Source: an uncultured Halieaceae bacterium (GTDB lineage Bacteria; Pseudomonadota; Gammaproteobacteria; Pseudomonadales; Halieaceae). Taken from it: a DNA stretch of 64,000 nucleotides. The translations under genes were made by a program, and so were the position numbers. Below the pieces are notes generated by a model. That model made no database searches. It was not told the origin of the DNA and worked only from the letters and a program-made list of their open reading frames with translations. This document shows, piece after piece, positions 1 to 8,602 of the stretch. The stretch is taken from assembly GCA_938074045.1 (NCBI GenBank), contig CALJGI010000006.1, forward strand, positions 62,001-126,000. Direction: 5' to 3'. Numbering within the stretch: the stretch's first letter is position 1; each line of letters starts with the position of its first letter.

Positions 1-2
1 TG

Positions 3-806
3 GCTGGTGAAACCATCTCCGCTATTGTCATTTCTGAACCCGGAGCCGGCTCCGACCCCGCGGCGATGAAGACTATGGCCCGCCGCGAAGGGGATGAATG
101 GGTGATCGATGGCCAAAAAATATGGATATCACGCGCCGCCGAGGCGGACTTCGGCATAGTTATGGCGGTCACTGATCGAGAGTTGGGGAGCCGCGGCGGG
201 ATGTCTGCTTTTCTGGTTGATCGGGGCACCCCGGGTATGACTATTGCCCGTAAAATTCCCATGCTCGGCGGAAATGCCACCTATGAGGTGGTTTTTCAGG
301 ACTGTCGAGTACCGGCTGGCGCATTGCTGGGTGCAGAGGGGCAGGGTTTTGCGCCCATGCAGCTGCGGCTATCCACGCGACGGCTGGAAATGTCCTGTTG
401 GTGCATCGGTATTGCCCAGCGCGCCCTCGACATGCTGGTTGAGTACGCCCCCCAGCGTTCCACCTTTGGCAGTAATCTGGCGGAAAAACAGACCGTACAA
501 AACTGGATCGCCCAGGCCGAGATGGATATCCACGCTACCCGGCTCGTGGCTTATCAGGCAGCCTGGAAACTCGATCAGGGAGACCGGGCCAGACGTGAAG
601 TGTCCATGCTAAAGGCGATGGCCACCGAGATGGCCTGGCGCACGGTTGATCGCGCCATGCAGGGTTTTGGCGCTATGGGCATGACCAAGGAATTGCCGCT
701 ACAGCAAATGGCCAATGAGGTACGACTTATGCGTATCTACGATGGGCCAACGGAAATTCATCACTGGGTGATTGCCAGAGATGTCCTCGCCGCTGGTGGC
801 ATTTAA
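3..806 (+). CDS. Acyl-CoA dehydrogenase, 3' part (5' end outside window)
   Basis: The reading frame is open from base 3, so the gene starts before the window; about 267 residues are visible and roughly 120 are missing compared with the usual 380-400. The first visible residues contain the family motif SEPGAGSD, which contacts flavin and substrate, and the C-terminal end has RIYDGPTEIHHWVIAR, the usual helix of this family. These flavoenzymes introduce the alpha-beta double bond into acyl-CoA and pass electrons to ETF. The particular substrate cannot be read from the fragment. The stop overlaps the convergent permease gene by four bases. Confidence 0.9.
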   Translation, partial: AGETISAIVISEPGAGSDPAAMKTMARREGDEWVIDGQKIWISRAAEADFGIVMAVTDRELGSRGGMSAFLVDRGTPGMTIARKIPMLGGNATYEVVFQDCRVPAGALLGAEGQGFAPMQLRLSTRRLEMSCWCIGIAQRALDMLVEYAPQRSTFGSNLAEKQTVQNWIAQAEMDIHATRLVAYQAAWKLDQGDRARREVSMLKAMATEMAWRTVDRAMQGFGAMGMTKELPLQQMANEVRLMRIYDGPTEIHHWVIARDVLAAGGI

Positions 807-2239
807 ATATTGGGGTTGGCGATACGCAGGCCCCGATTGTCTGCTGCACTGCGGTCCATCTCAATCAGCGACCGCTCAAAAGCCCCCAGGGTTTTCATGC
901 CGACCATGTAAGCCAGTGCTGGCACTAGCGTCGCTGCTACCGACGGGTTCACATAATAAAAAAGCTCGTGGGTAGCACCTGTGCCAGGGTTGTACAGGAC
1001 GATGTAGGTTATCTGCCCAGCTATCAATGATGCGATGGCAATCCAGTTTATGCCGCGAGTGTAGTGATAGGAACTGCCTGGAGTGTCATCAAAAATGGCC
1101 CACAGGTTGTACTTTTGCTTGCGCAGGAAAAAATAGTCGGCGATAAGAATGCCGGATATCGGCCCGTACAGGGTGCCATTGAAGGCGAGAAAGGCATCAC
1201 CGAGGTCATACAACTGGTGCGGCCAGAAAATAAAAGGCACGCAGGGCAGGATGACGATCAGGATCAGCACCCGCCAGCTAGTGGAGCGGAAAATGGGCAG
1301 ATGTCGCATGGCGAGACCGCTGGCGAACAGCGAGACCGCCGTAGACGTTATGTTGGCCAGTGCAATGAAAACCAGTGCAGCCAAGCCCCAGTAGATTCCT
1401 GCCAGAGGAATCATCCATTCGGTGGGGTCGTCCGATTGAATGACCAGCGCTGAGAACAGTGCAATAGTGCAGACCACCCCCATCATAAAACCAAGTTGCA
1501 ATAGCTCTGGATAGACTGCGTTGCGGCGCCTTCTTGTATTGCGCGCCAGAAAGCCGATCCCTCCGAACCAGGATATGCCACCAGCGATACCCAATTCGAC
1601 GCAGATCAGGTAATCCGTGAGGGGATCGGGGCCGGGGTCCAGGGGTTTGGCAGCGCTGATCTCGGCCCAGCCGTAATCACGGAACAACAGATAAAACATA
1701 TAAAATATGACGATGGCCATGCAGGGCGTAATGATGGATGTCGCGATATTCAGCCAGCGCATGCCGCGGGTAACCAGCAGATAAGAAAGCCACAAGCCCA
1801 GCGCCACACCGGCTCCTACAATCCAGTCGCCAACCTGATACCCCAGTGCTTCGATGATGTTGCTCAGGCCGTTACCGAACATCACCAGAATCAGACCGGA
1901 CCAGCCGAGCATATTGATCAGGAAAAACAGCAGTATGATTTTAATGCCCTTGGTGCCAAACGCCGGGGCACAGCAATCCATCTGTTCCAGACCATACCGG
2001 TGGCTGGCCAGTGAGAGTGGCATGGTAGTGATGAAAACACCGATGATGCTGCCAGCGATGATGCAGATCATGCCGTCGATGGCGTTGGCCAATTGTGCAA
2101 CGTAGCTGCCGGTCAAAAAACACCAGGTGGCGATGGCGTAGGCAAAGCTGGCGGTGTGGGCGCCGAAAAATCCGAATTCACGCTCCTCAGGAAGCAGGGG
2201 AAGTCGACCAAAAGCCGGGCTCTGTTCAGAGTGATCCAT
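803..2239 (-). CDS. NCS1-family permease (nucleobase/cation symporter-1 type)
   Basis: A 478-residue inner-membrane protein with about twelve hydrophobic segments. The N-terminal region (PLLPEEREFGFFGAHTASF, then WCFLTGSYVAQL) and the G-rich helices match cytosine/purine/hydantoin permeases of the NCS1 family. These import nucleobases, hydantoins or related heterocycles with a cation. It is the last gene of a minus-strand run with an MFS transporter 24 bases upstream and egtD/egtB before that. An imidazole-like substrate would fit ergothioneine metabolism, but this is inference from position only. Confidence 0.8.
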   Translation of the reverse strand: MDHSEQSPAFGRLPLLPEEREFGFFGAHTASFAYAIATWCFLTGSYVAQLANAIDGMICIIAGSIIGVFITTMPLSLASHRYGLEQMDCCAPAFGTKGIKIILLFFLINMLGWSGLILVMFGNGLSNIIEALGYQVGDWIVGAGVALGLWLSYLLVTRGMRWLNIATSIITPCMAIVIFYMFYLLFRDYGWAEISAAKPLDPGPDPLTDYLICVELGIAGGISWFGGIGFLARNTRRRRNAVYPELLQLGFMMGVVCTIALFSALVIQSDDPTEWMIPLAGIYWGLAALVFIALANITSTAVSLFASGLAMRHLPIFRSTSWRVLILIVILPCVPFIFWPHQLYDLGDAFLAFNGTLYGPISGILIADYFFLRKQKYNLWAIFDDTPGSSYHYTRGINWIAIASLIAGQITYIVLYNPGTGATHELFYYVNPSVAATLVPALAYMVGMKTLGAFERSLIEMDRSAADNRGLRIANPNI

Positions 2240-2263
2240 GTTGCGAGCTCTCGTTGGTTTCGA

Positions 2264-3571
2264 TTATATCGTGCCAGATGTTGTACTTTTTATCGACCTT
2301 CTGCTACGCGTAACGACTGTGTAGGTGATCAGAATGCCAAGGGTTGCGAAGCCCGCCAACAGGGCAAAATAGTAGTGGTGACCCTGGATGCCGGGCCCCA
2401 TATCCAGCAATCTTCCTGCGATCGGGTAAAAGAATATCTCGGGTGTGAACCCCAGAGTGGAGACTACACCCGCCGTCGCGCCGGTGAGCCGGGACGGTGC
2501 CTGTGTTTCCTCCAGTAGCGCGAAATAGACGCCTCGCAACGCGTACACCAATAGAAATGTCATCAATAAATTAGCGTAGATAAATGAAAGCGGATAGGCA
2601 CCCGGAGCAGCAAACGATAGAAACAGGTAACTAGCAGTCACCAGTGCGAAGCAGGCCAGAATTATTTTACTGGGGGAAAACCGGTCTGCCAGAAACCCGG
2701 CACCAATAGCCCCGACCACCCTGAGGTAGGCGGCGTTGGAGGTAAACTGGGCCGCTTCCAATTCATTTTTACCCAGCACCTCGACGGCGTACAAGCCGTA
2801 GTTATCCAGCGCCTTGTAGCCGCAGTAGGCACAGATCACCACCCCGGCCATGGCCCAGGTGTAGGGGCGGAGCAAGACCTCCCGTATATCACCCATCGCT
2901 GACACGTGCGGACCCTCGCCCTCAGGCAGCTCTCGGGGGAGACAAAACCAGGTGATGGCGGCGGCTCCGAGCGTGAGGCCGGTGTAGAGATAAACCACGG
3001 CGCGCAAGCCGTCCGCCCTTTGTTGTTCACTGGTACCAGCGATATCAGTTGGCAGGAACCAGCTGAAGTAGACGACGGCGATACTGGCGCTGCCCGCCGC
3101 TACCAGTCCACGGCCGCCATCCAACAGGCCGAATGCGCGACCCTGTGCAAGGTGCCCACCCCAGCGGCGAGTTGCGCGAATCAGAGGTGCCCAGAACAGA
3201 AAAATAGTGGTGAATCCCCAGAAAGCGTAAAGCACTGTCATGCCCATGGCCCCGGGAAAGGTAGCCATATAGAGTCCCCCCAACGCCGTCGCCGCGAGCG
3301 AGAGGCTGATCAGCACCCGTGGCGTAAAACGGTCGGCTATTGGGCCGCCAGGAAAGTAACTTAGCATGGCGACCAGCCCGTAGATGGCGAACACGTCACC
3401 CAGTTGCGTATTGCTGAAATTGAGAACATCCAGCATGGTTGGACGGAAAAAACGCGGCAGATGAAACGGCAGCGAGAATACAGCTTCTCCCGCGAAAACC
3501 AGGCTGAAAATAATAAGAAAGCGCGAGAGTCGCGTTGGGTTGTTTCCTGTCGATGAATCTGGATGATTCAT
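2264..3571 (-). CDS. MFS transporter
   Basis: A 435-residue protein with about twelve transmembrane helices. The loop between helices 2 and 3 reads GGPIADRFTPRVLISLS, the typical MFS motif A region (GxxxDRxxRR/K), and a second copy, GAGFLADRFSPSKI, follows in the C-terminal half. The substrate is unknown. It lies 41 bases after egtD and 24 bases before the NCS1 permease on the same strand, so it is probably co-transcribed with the ergothioneine genes and could move a precursor or product across the inner membrane. That role is inferred from context. Confidence 0.8.
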   Translation of the reverse strand: MNHPDSSTGNNPTRLSRFLIIFSLVFAGEAVFSLPFHLPRFFRPTMLDVLNFSNTQLGDVFAIYGLVAMLSYFPGGPIADRFTPRVLISLSLAATALGGLYMATFPGAMGMTVLYAFWGFTTIFLFWAPLIRATRRWGGHLAQGRAFGLLDGGRGLVAAGSASIAVVYFSWFLPTDIAGTSEQQRADGLRAVVYLYTGLTLGAAAITWFCLPRELPEGEGPHVSAMGDIREVLLRPYTWAMAGVVICAYCGYKALDNYGLYAVEVLGKNELEAAQFTSNAAYLRVVGAIGAGFLADRFSPSKIILACFALVTASYLFLSFAAPGAYPLSFIYANLLMTFLLVYALRGVYFALLEETQAPSRLTGATAGVVSTLGFTPEIFFYPIAGRLLDMGPGIQGHHYYFALLAGFATLGILITYTVVTRSRRSIKSTTSGTI

Positions 3572-3612
3572 CGTGGCCTCATTATTTCGTTGAATACGCC
3601 TGACAATGGGAA

Positions 3613-4578
3613 CTACTCAGCGCTCAGGTAGTGAACACTGAATAGACTCTCCGTATCCAGCCAGGTGTGCACGACTTTCAGGCCAGCCTGTGACGCAATG
3701 TTGGCAAATCCATCGAGGGTGTACTTGTAGGAATTCTCAGTGTGTATGGATTCTCCCTTATTGAAATGAATGATGGAGCCATCGCATCGAACCTGTTGGG
3801 TTTCCAGACTGATGAGATGCATTTCGATACGCTTTTTCCCCTCGTCGTAATGGGCCTGGTGTGCAAATTGATTCGTTGCGAAATCAGCATCCATTATTGT
3901 ATTGAGGCGTTCCAGAACGTTGAGATTGAACGCCGCCGTCACGCCCTGCTCATCATTATAGGCGGCTTCCAGGCAAGCTTTGTCCTTATGTAAATCAACG
4001 CCAACCACAATGCCACCCTCGTTCCCCACCCATCTCTGCATGGTGGTGAGAAACGCCACTGCAGCGCTGGGGTCGAGATTACCGATGGTGGAGCCGGGAT
4101 AGAAAACCACACGTCGACCAGATGGGAACTCGTCCAGTAGTTTGTGGTCCTGGCTGAGATCTGCGCAGACGGCATGTACTTTCAGCCAGGGATATTGCTG
4201 ACCGATTTCCCGCGCCGACGCTTCCAGAAATGCGGCGGAGATGTCGATGGGAATGTAGGCCGATGGCTGCAGATCTTCCAAGAGAATTCGCACCTTTGCA
4301 CTACTGCCGCTACCGGGCTCGATCAGGATGCAGTCTGAACCGCATTGAGCGGCGATATCGAGGCTGTGCTGATGGAGGATATTGATCTCGGTGCGAGTGG
4401 GATAGTACTCCGGTAGCGCGGTTATCTGGTCGAATAACACAGAGCCCCGCTCATCATAAAAGTATTTCGGATCCACGGTTTTCTGGGGTTGTGTCAGGCC
4501 CTGCATGATCTCCTCCCGGACATTGCCATGCGCCGGATGCAGATCGCTGAATGTTACGTTATCGACAGCCTTGTTCAT
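3613..4578 (-). CDS. egtD: L-histidine N-alpha-methyltransferase (ergothioneine biosynthesis EgtD)
   Basis: EgtD uses three S-adenosylmethionine molecules to convert histidine to hercynine. The protein is 321 residues, the normal family length. The SAM-binding loop EPGSGSSAK is at residues 87-95, and the later FYPGSTIGNL motif is characteristic of this methyltransferase family. The N-terminal PKYFYDERGSVLFDQI (38-53) is also typical. It follows egtB by 16 bases on the same strand, and this pairing makes the assignment strong. No egtA, egtC or egtE is present in the window. Confidence 0.93.
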   Translation of the reverse strand: MNKAVDNVTFSDLHPAHGNVREEIMQGLTQPQKTVDPKYFYDERGSVLFDQITALPEYYPTRTEINILHQHSLDIAAQCGSDCILIEPGSGSSAKVRILLEDLQPSAYIPIDISAAFLEASAREIGQQYPWLKVHAVCADLSQDHKLLDEFPSGRRVVFYPGSTIGNLDPSAAVAFLTTMQRWVGNEGGIVVGVDLHKDKACLEAAYNDEQGVTAAFNLNVLERLNTIMDADFATNQFAHQAHYDEGKKRIEMHLISLETQQVRCDGSIIHFNKGESIHTENSYKYTLDGFANIASQAGLKVVHTWLDTESLFSVHYLSAE

Positions 4579-4594
4579 GCGTGTGATTTCCTTG

Positions 4595-5836
4595 TCAGCG
4601 AGCCAGGCGCAGGCCAGTGAACTGCCAGCGATCCTGTGGATAGAAAAAATTTCTGTAGCTGGGTCGGGTATGGCCTGGTTGCGTTACGCAGGATCCTCCG
4701 CGCAACACCCATTGACTGCTCATAAACTTGCCGTTGTACTCGCCGATTGCCCCGGCAGCGGCCCGATAACCCGGGTAGGGTGTGTAGGCGCTGCGGGTCC
4801 ACTGCCAGCATTCACCAAACATCTGCTCCAACCCGGGGGAAACTGACGGACGAGGGTGCAGGTTGGTTGCGCTGGATACGGATGATATGCCGGATGTTGT
4901 AGCCGCAAATTCCCACTCCTGCTCTGTGGGCAACCTCGCGTCAGCCCAGGCGGCATAGGCGTCTGCTTCGTAGGCACTGAGGTGACAGACTGGATTGTCC
5001 GGATGTCGTGGCTGTAGGCCATAAAGGGTAAATTCACGCGGCCCACTGTCATCATCGCGCCAATACAGAGGGCGGGTCCAGAGATTGGTTTGAGCAATTT
5101 CCCAACCATCCGCCAACCACAACTCCGGCCTCTGATAACCACCATCTTCGATAAAACATTGATAGTCTGCATTGGTGACCAGTCGACTCGAAAGCTGAAA
5201 CGGTTCCAGATAGATCTTGTGATGAGGTAGTTCATTGTCGAAACAGAATTGCCTACCCCTGTATCCGATCTCTGTCAGTCCGCCGTCGAAACTGAGCCAC
5301 TGCTGGTCGCTGACGGGTGCCTGCTTCTGATCGTCTGAAGAGCAGTAGGCAGGGTATAGAGGGTTGACGAAGAAAGAGTATTTGATGTCGGTGAAAAAAA
5401 GCTCCTGATGTTGCTGCTCGTGATTCAGGCCCAATATGCACCGGTCCAGGATGTCCTGGCCTCGGCGTGATGGGTCGGATTCGAGCAAGTCGATCATGGC
5501 CTCGTCGACGCGCGCCCGGTACTCAAATACCTCATCAATTGTGGGTCGGGACAGGAGTCCACGTTGTGGTCGGGGGAAGCGCTCACCCACCCCCTGATAA
5601 TAGGAATTGAACAATATGCGATAGCGCGAATCCACTGCGCTGTAGCCAGCAACGTACTCAGCTAACAGAAAGGTCTCGAAAAACCAGCTGGTATGGGCCA
5701 GGTGCCATTTGGGAGGGCTGGTAAAAGCCTCTGCCTGCAATCCGTAGTCTTCCGGTAGCAACAGGGAGGTTTGCTCGACGGATCGATTGCGTGTTTCGCA
5801 ATATTCAGTGACCAGGGCACTCAAGGTGGCTGACAT
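4595..5836 (-). CDS. egtB: Ergothioneine biosynthesis sulfoxide synthase EgtB
   Basis: EgtB is a non-haem iron enzyme joining hercynine to cysteine or gamma-glutamylcysteine with O2. The protein has 413 residues: an N-terminal DinB-like part with KWHLAHTSWFFETF (44-57), the iron-binding HX3HXE motif as HEQQHQE (His139, His143), and a C-terminal FGE-sulfatase-like part with PTEQEWEFA and the closing GGS...RNFF...GLR pattern. The start is two bases after the DUF3291 stop, so translation is probably coupled. Thiol donor preference cannot be decided by reading; no gamma-glutamylcysteine ligase or EgtC is nearby. Confidence 0.92.
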   Translation of the reverse strand: MSATLSALVTEYCETRNRSVEQTSLLLPEDYGLQAEAFTSPPKWHLAHTSWFFETFLLAEYVAGYSAVDSRYRILFNSYYQGVGERFPRPQRGLLSRPTIDEVFEYRARVDEAMIDLLESDPSRRGQDILDRCILGLNHEQQHQELFFTDIKYSFFVNPLYPAYCSSDDQKQAPVSDQQWLSFDGGLTEIGYRGRQFCFDNELPHHKIYLEPFQLSSRLVTNADYQCFIEDGGYQRPELWLADGWEIAQTNLWTRPLYWRDDDSGPREFTLYGLQPRHPDNPVCHLSAYEADAYAAWADARLPTEQEWEFAATTSGISSVSSATNLHPRPSVSPGLEQMFGECWQWTRSAYTPYPGYRAAAGAIGEYNGKFMSSQWVLRGGSCVTQPGHTRPSYRNFFYPQDRWQFTGLRLAR

Positions 5837-5838
5837 GC

Positions 5839-6306
5839 TTATGGTGAACCACCTGCGGCGTCATTGGGTGCAGCAAACCGCTCTCTGAAGGTGAAAGCCT
5901 CAGGTGTTGCGCCTTGGGATCGGAGTAACTCCAGTTTTTCACCTGCCTCCTTTTCATCAGGCGTGTGCCCTTGGGGTATCCACCACAATACCGTGTGCGC
6001 CATCTGCAATTTTTCAAACCACTCGCGTCGTCTTTTGACGAAGTCGACATGAATGGACTGGTAAACAAAATACTCCAGATCTTCCACGTTCTCCCATACC
6101 GACAGGTTCACCAGGGTGTCGTCTCCAAAAGGCCGCAGCGCGGTGGCGTTGCCACTCTCGTCCTGCAAACGCCATAGATAGCCGGGCGACTGCTCTGCCA
6201 GTACATTCACTCGGTCAAGGTTGTCTACAAAATCCTTGAGCTGGGGAGACTCGACTGGTGCAGACATAACAGCAATGTTGAGCTGTGCAAGGTGGTAATT
6301 GCTCAT
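5839..6306 (-). CDS. DUF3291 family protein, first gene of the ergothioneine operon
   Basis: A 155-residue soluble protein matching what I recall of the DUF3291 family, with the conserved HLAQLNIA start, the FVDNLDRVN/LAEQSPGYLWRL segment and the WENVEDLEYFVY and HTVLWWIPQGHTP motifs. The fold is thought to be a dimeric alpha-beta barrel like antibiotic-biosynthesis monooxygenases; no reaction is established. A good ribosome binding site (AGGAG) precedes the ATG. It is two bases from egtB and seems to lead the minus-strand operon. A TATAAC element about 40 bases upstream may be the -10 box, sharing bases with a TATACT for the divergent VOC gene. Confidence 0.8.
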   Translation of the reverse strand: MSNYHLAQLNIAVMSAPVESPQLKDFVDNLDRVNVLAEQSPGYLWRLQDESGNATALRPFGDDTLVNLSVWENVEDLEYFVYQSIHVDFVKRRREWFEKLQMAHTVLWWIPQGHTPDEKEAGEKLELLRSQGATPEAFTFRERFAAPNDAAGGSP

Positions 6307-6420
6307 GACATGGCTCCTGGGTGAGTTTGTGAAATGTACTCAGTTATACTGGCATTCCAGTGGCCGTTAGAGGGGGGAAACCCTCGGCCCGCACCAGAAG
6401 TCTACAAGAGGGCAGCATAT

Positions 6421-6825
6421 ATGGAAACGCCAGTCTTGCTGGGATTCGATCATGTGCATATTTATGTGAAGGATAGAATAGCAGCTGAGAGTTGGTATCG
6501 CGACGTGCTCGGGCTTCACCGGGTCGCCGAGTTGGAGGAGTGGGCGGCTGATGGAGGTCCACTGACTCTTGCGGACGGCGCACATTTGGTGCACCTGGCG
6601 GTATTCGAAAGAGCAGATCATGAGGGATCCTCAGTGGTGGCGTTCAATGCCAGTGCGGATGGGTTTTTATTATGGAAAACTTATCTGGAGGCACATGATC
6701 TCACCTTGAGGATTGCGGACCACGGCAAGGCATTCTCGATGTATTTCCATGATCCTGATGCCAATATGTACGAGATCACCTGCTATGACCACGACATTAT
6801 TAGATCGTCTCTGAGTGTTGCCTGA
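6421..6825 (+). CDS. VOC (glyoxalase/dioxygenase fold) family protein
   Basis: A 134-residue protein with the beta-alpha-beta-beta-beta pattern of the vicinal oxygen chelate superfamily. GFDHVHIYVKD at the N-terminus supplies the first metal-type histidine, HLVHLAVF lies in the middle, and DPDANMYEITCY gives the C-terminal acidic ligand. The frame is open upstream to 6334, but the ATG at 6421 has AGAGGG about ten bases before it and begins at the domain edge. Such proteins may be lyases, dioxygenases or binding proteins; the substrate is not evident. It is divergent from the DUF3291-egtBD operon. Confidence 0.75.
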   Translation: METPVLLGFDHVHIYVKDRIAAESWYRDVLGLHRVAELEEWAADGGPLTLADGAHLVHLAVFERADHEGSSVVAFNASADGFLLWKTYLEAHDLTLRIADHGKAFSMYFHDPDANMYEITCYDHDIIRSSLSVA

Positions 6826-6878
6826 AGCAGGACGAGACAGGATAGAGGTGGTAACACCCAAAGAAATGGAACTTCGAT

Positions 6879-8582
6879 ATGACAATTTTTCGTTCACGCC
6901 TCCTGCCAGCACTGTGCTGTTGTGTGGCACTACTTGCCGCTTGCAGTGATCAGGGCAGTGAACCTGCGGCCCCCAGTGCCACTGAGCGCGTTGTGCTAGG
7001 GACGACTGGCGAGGAGGAGGCCTGCGCCGATGGCAGCCTTGCAGCTTCCACAACCATACTGACGCAGGGTTTTACTCTGAATCATGCCAGTACCCGCCAC
7101 CAGCCAGCTTTCTTCAGCCACATTACACGGGAAAATATTGGTCGCCTGAAACTGGTGTGGTCTTATGTATTCGATGGCGAGGAGGAGCGACGAGGACATC
7201 CGTCTGTTACCTCTGATGCTGTAATTCTTGGCTCCGTGGCTGGCACGGTTCGGGCGCTGGGACGGACCACGGGCTGTGAAATCTGGTCCTTCGATGCCAG
7301 GGAGCAGGTCAGAACCGCGGCTATTCTGCACCAGCCCGACACCCGGCAGTTACAGGTTTTCTTCGGTGATACGGGTACTTTTGTCTATGCCCTGGATGCG
7401 CGTTCCGGTTCCCTTCTATGGGAAACACAGGTCGACACCCACTCGGATGCCATTCTTACCGGATCACCACAGCTGGTTCAGGATATGTTGCTGGTACCCG
7501 TATCTTCGCTGGAAGTGAGAACGGCTGCTAACCCCGCGCACCCCTGCTGCACCTTTGGTGGAAGTCTGGTCGCACTCTCCATCGAGGACGGTACCGAGGG
7601 ATGGCGATACAGCACGATGCCGGGCCCGGCCGTACTTAATCTTGTGACCGGAAAGATGGGTCCTTCCGGCGCCCCGATCTGGTCGGTTCCCACCATTGAT
7701 GAAGAACGTGGCCTGGTGTTTATCGGAACAGGCGAAAACTATTCCAGACCCGACACGCGCACATCTGATGCCATCATCGCCCTTGATTTGGCGTCCGGTG
7801 TGGAGCGCTGGCATTTTCAGGGTACCGTGAATGATGTCTGGAATATCGCCTGTCTGCTGCCGGCACCCCTCAATGCCAATTGCCCCGACGATCCAGGTCC
7901 AGATCTGGATTTTGGTGCGGCGCCTGTGCTGATCAACCGTACCGGAGAAGAGGACCTGCTGATCGCGGCGCAGAAGTCCGGCGACGTGTATGCGCTGCGC
8001 CCGGCAGATGGCACCCTGGTGTGGCACAGGACTCTGGGCAGCGGCGGTAATCTTGGAGGAATTCACTGGGGTGTGGCGGCTGATGAGGAAAGGTTGTACG
8101 TCCCGGTCGCCGACATACAGTCGCGCAATTTGAGCTTTGCCGACCTCGCTGATCTGGACAATGCGGCGACGATAGAGCAACCCGATGGTGCAGCACCGGG
8201 GCTGTATGCGCTGAACCTGGAGAGCGGTGTAACCGAGTGGTTCACCGGGCCAGAGAGAATTACCCCGCTGGGTGAACAACGCCCGGCCATACTATCTGCG
8301 GCGGTCACTGTTTCCAATGAGCTGGTGTATGCCGCTGGATTGGATGGGGTAGTGCGCGTCTATGACAGCCTTGATGGACAATTTATATGGGAGGTAGATA
8401 CGACGGGGCAGGTCACTGGAAGCAATGGTCTGATCGGCCATGGCGGCACGATAGATTCAGGGGGTGTAGTTATTGCAGGCGATACGATCTACGTCAATTC
8501 CGGTTACACATTATTCGGTCGCGAATCCACCTGGTTCGGCGGCCCGGGTAACGTGTTGCTCGCCTATCGGCTGCAGCCTTGA
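6879..8582 (+). CDS. PQQ-type beta-propeller lipoprotein, polyvinyl-alcohol-dehydrogenase-like
   Basis: A 567-residue exported protein. The first 22 residues form a lipoprotein signal with lipobox LLAAC. The rest is a repeat propeller with tryptophan-docking motifs such as GCEIWSFDA, GSLLWETQV, GTLVWHRTLG and GQFIWEVDT. The PCCTFGGS adjacent-cysteine segment, GTGENYSRP and the PDLDFGAAPVL region resemble polyvinyl alcohol dehydrogenases and other quinoprotein alcohol dehydrogenases. No CXXCH haem motif is visible, so electrons would have to leave through a partner. The natural substrate is unknown. Confidence 0.8.
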   Translation: MTIFRSRLLPALCCCVALLAACSDQGSEPAAPSATERVVLGTTGEEEACADGSLAASTTILTQGFTLNHASTRHQPAFFSHITRENIGRLKLVWSYVFDGEEERRGHPSVTSDAVILGSVAGTVRALGRTTGCEIWSFDAREQVRTAAILHQPDTRQLQVFFGDTGTFVYALDARSGSLLWETQVDTHSDAILTGSPQLVQDMLLVPVSSLEVRTAANPAHPCCTFGGSLVALSIEDGTEGWRYSTMPGPAVLNLVTGKMGPSGAPIWSVPTIDEERGLVFIGTGENYSRPDTRTSDAIIALDLASGVERWHFQGTVNDVWNIACLLPAPLNANCPDDPGPDLDFGAAPVLINRTGEEDLLIAAQKSGDVYALRPADGTLVWHRTLGSGGNLGGIHWGVAADEERLYVPVADIQSRNLSFADLADLDNAATIEQPDGAAPGLYALNLESGVTEWFTGPERITPLGEQRPAILSAAVTVSNELVYAAGLDGVVRVYDSLDGQFIWEVDTTGQVTGSNGLIGHGGTIDSGGVVIAGDTIYVNSGYTLFGRESTWFGGPGNVLLAYRLQP

Positions 8583-8602
8583 GATCAAACCTGCCTGTGA
8601 GG

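Noticed and set aside
7464..8279. 271-codon minus-strand ORF
   Set aside because: Antisense to the PQQ-propeller gene, which has clear repeats and a lipoprotein signal.
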